64,000 nucleotides of DNA from contig ONCJ01000007.1 of the NCBI GenBank assembly GCA_900316295.1, forward strand, positions 1 through 64,000, in the 5' to 3' direction. The position numbers and the translations under genes were made by a program. The stretch comes from an uncultured Prevotella sp. Lineage in GTDB: Bacteria > Bacteroidota > Bacteroidia > Bacteroidales > Bacteroidaceae. The notes under the pieces were generated by a model. That model saw nothing but the letters and a program-made list of their open reading frames with translations. It did no database searches and was not told the origin of the DNA. Every line of letters begins with the position of its first letter. Position 1 is the first letter of the stretch. Positions 54,434 through 61,120 of this stretch are shown here, piece after piece.

Positions 54434-55444
54434 ATGAAAGCATTCAAATATATTTTAGGACTGATAGCCGTAGGAGGTCTGATGGTTTCGTGCGACACCG
54501 ACGTGGAGAACAAGACGGTGATCCACCCCAAGACCTATGACCCACAGTATTATGAGAACCTGCGCAACTATAAGAACAGCGACCACTCTATCGCTTTCAT
54601 GTGGTTTGCCCAGTATGGTGCACAAAACTCTATGGCAGTTCGCTTCACTGGTCTGCCAGACTCTCTTGACATCTGCTCGCTCTGGGGCGGTATTCCTGCT
54701 AAGGAGAACAAGCAGATATGGGAAGAGCTCCGCTTCGTCCAGAAGACCAAGGGTACTAAGATGCTCGTAGTAGCCATCACCCGTATCGACGCTGAGACCG
54801 ACGACAACGAGTTCAAACAGGCTTACAACGAGGCTAAGGCTATGCCAGCTGGTGAGGAGCGTGACGCAGCTATCGACAGGGCTATCGAGATGTATGCTGA
54901 GTACTTCCTCGACCAGGTATTCCTCAACGACCTCGACGGCTTCGATGCCGACTTTGAGCCAGAGGGTGACTTCCTCACAGGTAGCTACTTCCGTCACTTC
55001 ATGGACCATCTGTCTCAGTATATGGGCCCTAATGAGAATATCACCAAGGAGGAGCGCCTCGCCCTGATCAAGGAGCGCTATGGCGACCAGATAGAGTATG
55101 ACGATGACATCTGCGACAAGCTCTTGTGCGTAGACTCTAACGGTCAGGCTCCAAGCTCGCTCTCTGACATCTGCGACTACTACTTCTATCAGGCTTACGG
55201 TGGTGGCACCAACAATGGCGGATGGCCTTGGGAGAAGGTGGTTCTCTGTGAGAACGTAGGTGACAACTGGCAGGGCAAGCTCGAAGGAATGTATCGACAG
55301 GCACGCTTCCAGCCTTCTACTGGTCGTAAGGGTGGCTTCGGAGCTTTCTTCGGCCATCGTGACTACAATGTTCATGAGAACAACCCCGAGCCTTACTTCC
55401 GCTTCCGTGAGTGCATACAGATACAGAACCCAGCGGTTTATTAA
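54434..55444 (+). CDS. Surface GH18 glycoside hydrolase, endo-beta-N-acetylglucosaminidase type
   Basis: 336 residues. Lipoprotein signal with LMVSC-DTDVENK, so probably surface-exposed. The GH18 catalytic motif DGFDADFE (DxxDxDxE) is complete at about 168-175; the last Glu is the acid/base. Compact length without extra domains matches single-domain endoglycosidases that cut between the two core GlcNAc of N-glycans. Its position after SusC/SusD and before DUF1735-type binding proteins and GH92 supports N-glycan release. Chitinase activity is less likely given this context. Confidence 0.88.
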   Translation: MKAFKYILGLIAVGGLMVSCDTDVENKTVIHPKTYDPQYYENLRNYKNSDHSIAFMWFAQYGAQNSMAVRFTGLPDSLDICSLWGGIPAKENKQIWEELRFVQKTKGTKMLVVAITRIDAETDDNEFKQAYNEAKAMPAGEERDAAIDRAIEMYAEYFLDQVFLNDLDGFDADFEPEGDFLTGSYFRHFMDHLSQYMGPNENITKEERLALIKERYGDQIEYDDDICDKLLCVDSNGQAPSSLSDICDYYFYQAYGGGTNNGGWPWEKVVLCENVGDNWQGKLEGMYRQARFQPSTGRKGGFGAFFGHRDYNVHENNPEPYFRFRECIQIQNPAVY

Positions 55445-55500
55445 TGCGTAATGCTTAATGCGTAATGCGTAATTGAAGAATTGAAAAATTGAAAAATTGA
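55443..55500. repeat. Intergenic word repeats (AATGCGTAATGCTT and GAAAAATT)
   Basis: AATGCGTAATGCTTAATGCG and further AATGCGTAATT, then GAAGAATTGAAAAATTGAAA. The same AATGCGTAATGCTTAATGCG word also lies at 54372-54400, between the SusD and GH18 genes. Confidence 0.7.
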
Positions 55501-55507
55501 TAAGACA

Positions 55508-56719
55508 ATGAAAAAGTATATATTTTTCGCAATGGCTCTCGTACTGGGACTCACCTCTTGCAATGATGGTCCTGATTATGGTGACGCTCTGTTCATCACT
55601 GGTACGCTGAGCTCTCCGAATGTGAGATTTGCTGTCGATGGCGAGTCGAGTATGGCTCTCACGGTGTCGTCTACTACCAAGGTGTCTGACGACATAGAGG
55701 TGACTCTTACCGTTGACCCCAGCCAGCTTGGCACATATAACACCTCGACAGGTCGTAACAGCGAGCTGCCACCAGCAGGCAGCTACACTCTGAGCCACAA
55801 TACGGTGACGATCCCCGCTGGTAAGGCGCAGTCTACTCAGGTGCTCGTCACAGCTGATGGCGACCAGCTGCAGGAGGGTGTCTCCTACTGTCTGCCTATC
55901 ACTATTACTGAGGTGAAGGGTGGTATGAATGCTCTCGGTAGCGCCAAGACCGTATTCCTCACTCTGACAAAGGTTATCGACGTGAAGGCTGCCTACCTCG
56001 CACGTACTGGCGGATTTGATATTAAAGGCTTTATGGACTCTGAGGACCATCCAAGTCCAGTGAAGGAGCTCAAGGCTATGACGTTGGAGATGAAGGTGAT
56101 GCCTGTCAGCTTCCCATACGGACAGGAACGTCAGGCCAATGGTATCAGCTCTCTCTGTGGATGTGAGGAGAACTTCCTCTTCCGCTTCGGCGACGGTGCA
56201 GGTAATCCAGTAGACAAGCTCCAGCTCGCAAAGGCTTCTATCGGTAACGCTTTCCACCCCGACAAGAAGGACCACTATGAGGCATGGGCTGAGAATCCAT
56301 TCCCAACAGGTCAGTGGCTCCACTTCGCTGCCGTATACGATGGCTCATGGTTCCGTGTATACCTCGACGGTGAGCAGATTCAGGCTGTCGAGACCAAGGG
56401 TGGTACCATCAACCTCTCTATGGCATACAACGGCAAGAACTGGGAAGACTGCTTCTCTATCGGTCGTTCGGCAGGCTACGCACGCTACTTCAATGGTTGT
56501 GTAAGCGAGTGCCGTGTATGGAATGTCGCTCGTACTCAGGCTGAGTTGCAGGACGGTATCTGCTACGTAGACCCAACTTCTGAGGGTCTTGTTGCCTACT
56601 GGCGCTTCAATGGCGAGCTGCAGGACGACGGTACCGTACTCGACGAGACTGGTCACGGCTACAATGCTTCTATCTTCGGTAACATTCAGTGGAGAGAGAA
56701 CAATAAGTGCCCGTGGTAA
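55508..56719 (+). CDS. Surface glycan-binding lipoprotein with DUF1735-like and LamG domains
   Basis: 403 residues. Lipoprotein signal MKKYIFFAMALVLGLTSC followed by NDGPDYGD. The N-terminal beta-sandwich (about 25-160) resembles DUF1735/BT_3987-type domains (VTLTVDPSQLGTYN ... YCLPITITEV). A concanavalin/LamG domain (about 185-400) has TGQWLHFAAVYDGSWFRVYL and CRVWNVARTQAEL and ends GLVAYWRFNGE. No catalytic residues recognised; likely binds the glycan next to the GH18 enzyme. Confidence 0.88.
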   Translation: MKKYIFFAMALVLGLTSCNDGPDYGDALFITGTLSSPNVRFAVDGESSMALTVSSTTKVSDDIEVTLTVDPSQLGTYNTSTGRNSELPPAGSYTLSHNTVTIPAGKAQSTQVLVTADGDQLQEGVSYCLPITITEVKGGMNALGSAKTVFLTLTKVIDVKAAYLARTGGFDIKGFMDSEDHPSPVKELKAMTLEMKVMPVSFPYGQERQANGISSLCGCEENFLFRFGDGAGNPVDKLQLAKASIGNAFHPDKKDHYEAWAENPFPTGQWLHFAAVYDGSWFRVYLDGEQIQAVETKGGTINLSMAYNGKNWEDCFSIGRSAGYARYFNGCVSECRVWNVARTQAELQDGICYVDPTSEGLVAYWRFNGELQDDGTVLDETGHGYNASIFGNIQWRENNKCPW

Positions 56720-56736
56720 GACGTTAATATATAGAC

Positions 56737-56775
56737 AAGGTGCATGCGCCAGAACAGACAGGGCGCATGTGCCTT
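56737..56775 (+). terminator. Hairpin after the LamG lipoprotein gene (terminator or attenuator)
   Basis: A 14-bp stem AAGGTGCATGCGCC / GGCGCATGTGCCTT with two G-T pairs and an 11-base loop. It is not followed by a clear T-run, so it may only attenuate transcription or protect an mRNA end. Confidence 0.5.
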
Positions 56776-56788
56776 ACTTTCAGAAACC

Positions 56789-56892
56789 ATCAACTATTGA
56801 TATAGAAACCAATACAAATTGATTCAGGAACTATCAACTATTTTTTGATTTCAAACATATCAACTATCTTGATTTCGGGAAGATCAACTATT
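56789..56892. repeat. Four spaced copies of ATCAACTAT
   Basis: ATCAACTAT begins at 56789, 56833, 56859 and 56883, the last 30 bp before the next gene. TTGATTTC also repeats between them. It could be a regulatory site array or a word repeat of the kind seen elsewhere in the window. Confidence 0.65.
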
Positions 56893-56921
56893 AAAATAAA
56901 CAAATCTAAAAAATAATCTTT

Positions 56922-58385
56922 ATGAAACTCAACAAACTATTCATGTTGTTTGGTGGAGTACTCATGACGGGTGCTCTGCTCACAAGTTGTAGCGACGACG
57001 ATAATAGCTATGACGTCGTTGGTAATGGCAATAACCTCGCATTCTTCGAGGCACAGACTATGAACACGGTATATCCAAGTGAGATGGTAATAACTCCTGC
57101 GGGAGCAATCCTGCCCGAAGGTGCCGAAAGCACAGTGGGTAAGGCTATGCAGGTGTTCTTCCAGAGACCTGTAAGCAAGGACACTCGTGTGAAAGTGGCA
57201 GCAGACCCCGAAAGCGCACAGAAGTATTTGGCTGCTAATGGTTTGGACTATACTATTGTCCCCGACGAATTTTTCGATTATTCCAAGGCTGAAGTAGTAG
57301 TGCCAGCCAACAGTACGAAATCTGAGGATGGCGCTGTTGTAGAGTTCAATGAAGACAAGGTCAACAATCTGGCAAGTACAGAGGTATCCAACTACTTCGC
57401 AGCATTCTCCATTGCGGAAATAACTGGCGATGGCAAACCATCATCTAATCGTGGTGTCTACTATGCTCTTATAAAGAATGAGGCGTTGAGCTTTGTCGAG
57501 AACAACGTCCAGAAGTTTAGTGTTGTTCATACTCCTTCGGCTGTCGTTGGTTCGGTTAGTGTGGAGATGCCTTATACTTTTAGTGGAAATCTGAATAACA
57601 CCGCTAAAATCGAACTTGTCAGAGACAACTCGCTCCTTGATGAATACAACGAGACATACGGGGCAGAGGCTAAGCTCATGCCAGAGAATATTCTCAACGA
57701 GGAGAATATGAGTGTGACAGTAGCAGAGGGAACATCGACTTCCGAGGACCAAATCAAGATTTCTGCGGAAAATGAGAAACTTGCCAAGTTAGACTTGGCT
57801 CAGTACTTAGCACCTTACAGAATTGTTGTCACTCGTGAGGATGGTACCGTGTTCGAGGATGCAGGTAGATACTTCTTGCTCGTTGACTCTAAGGAAGGTA
57901 CAATCAATGACGACGCAACAGAGATTATCGGTGAGCGAGTAGATTTGTCTGGCTTTACATGTATCAAGGCTGAAAACCTCAACCCAGACGAGTTCAATGG
58001 CTTCCAAAATGGATATTGGGCATTCACCGAGAAGAAGGGTTCTGCATCGTTCGTCCTCGACTTTGGCGAGACGCTGAATGTTACAGGTTTCAATATCAGT
58101 AGCTATGTGATGCATAGTGCAACCGTATATATCAGTACGGATAATGCTACTTGGAAGGAGTTGGGTAATACGGCTGAACATACTCCTGTCAGGATACCAG
58201 GTCAGAGTTGGTGGGATCCTGATCAGACATCATATGTTCTTTACGGACCAATGGCTGCACGCTACATGAAGGTTGAGCTCGACCTTGATACAGAAAACTA
58301 TAACTGGCAATACAGAGACTGGGGCGACTGGGGATATGAGTACTCAGCTGTCAATAGTATCGATATTTACAGTGAAGGAGAATAA
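56922..58385 (+). CDS. Surface lipoprotein with two DUF1735-like domains and a discoidin (F5/8 type C) domain
   Basis: 487 residues. Signal MKLNKLFMLFGGVLMTGALL, then LTSC followed by SDDDNSYD, the acidic export signature. Two beta-sandwich repeats (about 30-180 and 190-320), each ending with an 'F.DAGRYFLLV'-like strand, precede a carbohydrate-binding-like discoidin domain (about 350-485: NVTGFNISSYVMHSATVYIS ... ARYMKVELDLD). It is a paralog of the gene at 58919: both share NLAFFEA, KVFFQRPV-like and EFFDYS-like motifs. Probably a glycan-binding accessory protein. Confidence 0.87.
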   Translation: MKLNKLFMLFGGVLMTGALLTSCSDDDNSYDVVGNGNNLAFFEAQTMNTVYPSEMVITPAGAILPEGAESTVGKAMQVFFQRPVSKDTRVKVAADPESAQKYLAANGLDYTIVPDEFFDYSKAEVVVPANSTKSEDGAVVEFNEDKVNNLASTEVSNYFAAFSIAEITGDGKPSSNRGVYYALIKNEALSFVENNVQKFSVVHTPSAVVGSVSVEMPYTFSGNLNNTAKIELVRDNSLLDEYNETYGAEAKLMPENILNEENMSVTVAEGTSTSEDQIKISAENEKLAKLDLAQYLAPYRIVVTREDGTVFEDAGRYFLLVDSKEGTINDDATEIIGERVDLSGFTCIKAENLNPDEFNGFQNGYWAFTEKKGSASFVLDFGETLNVTGFNISSYVMHSATVYISTDNATWKELGNTAEHTPVRIPGQSWWDPDQTSYVLYGPMAARYMKVELDLDTENYNWQYRDWGDWGYEYSAVNSIDIYSEGE

Positions 58386-58420
58386 ACTCTCAACAAATCA
58401 TAACATTCATTCAACAAAGC

Positions 58421-58456
58421 AGGGGTGCGACCGTTTCGGGTCGCACCCCTTGTTTT
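58421..58456 (+). terminator. Rho-independent terminator
   Basis: Perfect 12-bp stem AGGGGTGCGACC / GGTCGCACCCCT with a six-base loop (58421-58450), followed by TGTTTTG. It ends the transcript from susC to the first discoidin lipoprotein. Confidence 0.85.
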
Positions 58457-58464
58457 GTGTTTTC

Positions 58465-58499
58465 AAAGTGCAAAAAGTGCAGTGTGCAGAAGTGCAATA
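58465..58499. repeat. Intergenic word repeat (AAAGTGCA type)
   Basis: AAAGTGCAAAAAGTGCAGTG followed by TGCAGAAGTGCAA. Its reverse complement word (TGCACTTT) appears at 60391-60421 and 63713-63750. Confidence 0.65.
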
Positions 58500-58507
58500 A
58501 GAAAAAC

Positions 58508-58595
58508 AAAAAAGGGCACTTTAGACTGCAAAAAGGGCACGTTTTTATGATCAAAAGGGCACGTCTTTACGAAGAAAAGGGCATGTCTTTACCTC
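58508..58595 (+). repeat. Four tandem 21-22-bp units with AAAAGGGCACGTCTTTA core
   Basis: The GGGCAC/GGGCAT core starts at 58514, 58535, 58557 and 58579, spacings 21, 22 and 22 bp, i.e. two helical turns. Units are AAAAGGGCACTTTAGACTGC, AAAAGGGCACGTTTTTATGA, AAAAGGGCACGTCTTTACGA and AAAAGGGCATGTCTTTACCT. It lies about 330 bp upstream of the lipoprotein gene at 58919. The phasing suggests a protein-binding array; units are too short and variable for CRISPR. Confidence 0.75.
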
Positions 58596-58918
58596 GTCTG
58601 ACTATTGAATAAACATTTACAAACGCTGAAATCTTAGTTTTTACATCATTTTTGGGTGCGCACACAGAAATAATATTGTAATATTCTTTATTTTTTTTAC
58701 ACAAATTATAGGTGTTTTTATGTTTTAACTTGTTATTATATCAGATGTTATACAATCTAACCAACGTATAATACGTGCGAAAAGTGTTACAAAAGCCGTG
58801 CCAAAGGGCTGTTAGACATAGAGGAAAGGCTGTAGTCAAGGCTACTTTACAAAAGTTAATCGGCGCTATATGATAAATAACTTACAAACAAAATACAAAA
58901 TTACCTAAAACCATTATT
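58596..58918 (+). other. Long AT-rich leader before the second discoidin lipoprotein gene
   Basis: No gene seen. It contains T-rich stretches, a possible small hairpin GTAG-TCAAGG-CTAC near 58831-58844 and CCAAAGGGCTGTTAGACATAG upstream of it. The promoter for 58919 must lie here or just upstream because a strong terminator precedes, but I cannot fix its position. Confidence 0.45.
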
Positions 58919-60301
58919 ATGAAACCAAGAAATCTATTCAATCTGTGTTTCGGACTGCTTGCTTCGGTAGCCCTGCTTACTGGTTGTAGTGACAGTGACA
59001 GCTATGATATCAAGGGAAGCAAGGGCAATCTCGCCTTCTTCGAGGCTCCAGCACTGAGCAATCCGTATGTTCAACCCATCTACAGCACTCCTGCTGGAGT
59101 TATCGGTGGAGTGGGACAGCCCATGAAGGTGTTCTTCCAGCGTCCTGTAGGCAAGAACACTACCGTCAGCGTGAAGTCCAACGCCGAGGCTGCCCAGAAG
59201 TTCCTGGACGACAACGGTATGGATGACTATTTCATCATCCCCGAAGATTTCTTTGACTACAGCATGGCTCAGGCTACCGTGCTGAGCGGCAACTCGGAGT
59301 CTACGGACGAGATCTTTGTGATGGTCAAGAATGACAAGGTAGAGACTCTGAGAGAGATGGAGGGCACACCTTTTGCTGCCTTCACCATCGATGAGGTGTC
59401 TGGCGACGGCGAGTCTTCCACCAGCCGTAATACCTATTATGCCATAGTGAATGACATCATCGTAGACGACTTGCACTTTGTCTCTGAGGACACAGAGAAC
59501 TTCGGCATCACATTCACACCTGTAGGCAACTTCGGAAGCGTGGAGATAGACCGCCCATTCGAGTTTGCGGGAACTCTCACACAGGATGTGGAGATAACCC
59601 TCACTCAGGGCAATAGTCTGCTCGAGGACGGAGAGCTTCCTCTGCCTGACGGAGTACTCGTCATCGAGAATAATATAGTAACGGCATCTGCTGGTGAGAG
59701 TGTTTCGGACGAAAACATCGAGATTTATATCCCCGAGGATAAGTTCACTATGCTGGAGCCAAACAAGACCTATATCGTACCCTTCCGCATCAGCATAGAG
59801 CGTGAGGACGGAGTGAGCATCGAGGATGCTGGCGAATACTATATGGTCATCACGACCAGCGAGAGAATCTCTCGCGACCGTGCTACCTCTGCCGACATGG
59901 TAGGTTCGCCAATCAGTGCCGATGATATGGCTTCATGGACTGTAACGGCTTCGCAGGGTAGTGCTAACATCAGTAATGTAATCAACCAAGACAATAACGT
60001 ATGGAGCCGCAACCGCACCTACACCATCGACTTGAAGCAGGAATACAAAGTCAGCGGTCTGCAGATCTACTGCATCTATGCTTCCTACGGTTCGTACTAC
60101 TGTGCTAACAACATCAAGCTGGAACTCAGTACGGATGGTACCAACTGGATCGACTGTGGTACCGTGACCAACCTGCCGTTGGACAACACATACCAGTACT
60201 ATGCCCTCTATGGCGGCGTACCGGCAAGGTATATCAGGATGTACTTCGGTGGAAGCAACTACTACGTATATCTCGACCAACTCAGAGTATTTGCGCAATA
60301 A
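58919..60301 (+). CDS. Surface lipoprotein, DUF1735-like repeats plus discoidin domain (paralog of 56922)
   Basis: 460 residues. Signal MKPRNLFNLCFGLLASVALL, then LTGC followed by SDSDSYD. Two beta-sandwich domains (about 30-180, 190-320) and a C-terminal discoidin-like domain (about 335-460: DLKQEYKVSGLQIYCIYASY ... ARYIRMYFGGSN). It matches its neighbour at NLAFFEA, MKVFFQRPVGKNT and IPEDFFDYS. Separate transcription is likely because a terminator and a repeat array lie between the paralogs. A glycan-binding role is inferred. Confidence 0.87.
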   Translation: MKPRNLFNLCFGLLASVALLTGCSDSDSYDIKGSKGNLAFFEAPALSNPYVQPIYSTPAGVIGGVGQPMKVFFQRPVGKNTTVSVKSNAEAAQKFLDDNGMDDYFIIPEDFFDYSMAQATVLSGNSESTDEIFVMVKNDKVETLREMEGTPFAAFTIDEVSGDGESSTSRNTYYAIVNDIIVDDLHFVSEDTENFGITFTPVGNFGSVEIDRPFEFAGTLTQDVEITLTQGNSLLEDGELPLPDGVLVIENNIVTASAGESVSDENIEIYIPEDKFTMLEPNKTYIVPFRISIEREDGVSIEDAGEYYMVITTSERISRDRATSADMVGSPISADDMASWTVTASQGSANISNVINQDNNVWSRNRTYTIDLKQEYKVSGLQIYCIYASYGSYYCANNIKLELSTDGTNWIDCGTVTNLPLDNTYQYYALYGGVPARYIRMYFGGSNYYVYLDQLRVFAQ

Positions 60302-60334
60302 AACATAACTTTTTTAGACAACGTGAATAGTTTT

Positions 60335-60378
60335 CGGGAGTGTGGACGCTTAGGAGTCCATGCTCCCGATGCCTTTTT
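60335..60378 (+). terminator. Rho-independent terminator
   Basis: A 13-bp stem CGGGAGTGTGGAC / GTCCATGCTCCCG (two G-T pairs, loop GCTTAGGA) followed after five bases by TTTTTT. It ends the 58919 transcript. Confidence 0.75.
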
Positions 60379-60390
60379 TACACCAAAATA

Positions 60391-60421
60391 CACTTTTGCA
60401 CTTTTGCACTTTGCACTTTTT
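60391..60421. repeat. Intergenic word repeat (GCACTTTT type)
   Basis: CACTTTTGCACTTTTGCACT then TTGCACTTTT between the terminator and the DUF1573 gene. It includes TTTGC elements that could mimic promoter boxes. Confidence 0.6.
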
Positions 60422-60467
60422 TTTCTACTTTTGCTCCGTCAAATAAGAAAACGGAAGGAAAACGACG

Positions 60468-60959
60468 ATGATACGACACACACATTATTATATACTCCTC
60501 GCCCTGCTGCTGCTTCTGACTGGATGTGGCGGAGCAAGCAATAAGCGTAGTGAGGACGTGGAAGAACGGGAGAGCGTGAAGAAACGTATGTCACTTGCTG
60601 ACTCACTCTATGTCGCCGCAGCCTTCAAGACCGCCAAGCGCTCCACCACCTTCATGCCCAACGACTCCATACACGACTTCGGACTCATAAGCGACAAACA
60701 TCGCGTGAGCCACCGCTTCACGTTCACCAACAAGGGTACCGACCCCGTAGTCATAGACACCGTGAAGAGCCATTGCGGATGCACCACCTCGAGCTATACA
60801 CGCCAGCCCGTGATGCCAGGCAAGACGGGAACGGTCATCGTCACCTATGACCCCACCGACCACCAAGGCGGATTCCGCAAGACAGCCACGCTCGTACTCA
60901 ATGGGGGCGATGAGTATCAGGAAGTGAAGGTAGTGGGAAGAGTGAAGGACAGGTATTAG
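60468..60959 (+). CDS. DUF1573-family lipoprotein
   Basis: 163 residues. Lipoprotein signal (LLALLLLLTGC-GGASN). The DUF1573 domain (about 65-160) has HDFGLISDKHRVSHRFTFTN, SHCGCTTSSY and PGKTGTVIVTYDPTDHQGGF, the family pattern of an immunoglobulin-like fold with the conserved CGC. Frequent in Bacteroidales and usually without assigned function. It is flanked by a terminator upstream and word repeats downstream, so it may be a guest in the glycan locus and not part of the degradation pathway. Confidence 0.88.
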   Translation: MIRHTHYYILLALLLLLTGCGGASNKRSEDVEERESVKKRMSLADSLYVAAAFKTAKRSTTFMPNDSIHDFGLISDKHRVSHRFTFTNKGTDPVVIDTVKSHCGCTTSSYTRQPVMPGKTGTVIVTYDPTDHQGGFRKTATLVLNGGDEYQEVKVVGRVKDRY

Positions 60960-60996
60960 TTCATAGTTCATAGTTCATAGTTCATAGTGCATAGTT
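60958..60996. repeat. Tandem word repeat (AGTTCAT x4)
   Basis: AGTTCATAGTTCATAGTTCA continues through one more copy and AGTGCATAG: a 7-bp unit in tandem, starting at the stop codon of the DUF1573 gene. Confidence 0.85.
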
Positions 60997-61120
60997 ATAT
61001 ATAGTTTGATGTTGTAGGTGAAAATGCGAGTTTTGTTGTTTTATAAGAAAGAAAAACCATAAACCTCATTCCGTACTTGATGCTGAATCTCCGTAAACTA
61101 TAAACAATAAAATAAAAACC

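Noticed and set aside
54455-56323. A 622-codon frame antisense to the GH18 and LamG genes
   Set aside because: It lies opposite two well-supported genes and their gap, and its sequence has no signal or domain. Long antisense frames are expected opposite such codon usage.
58508-58595. CRISPR-like array
   Set aside because: Units of 21-22 bp follow each other without spacers, vary in sequence, and no cas gene is near. A regulatory array is more likely.
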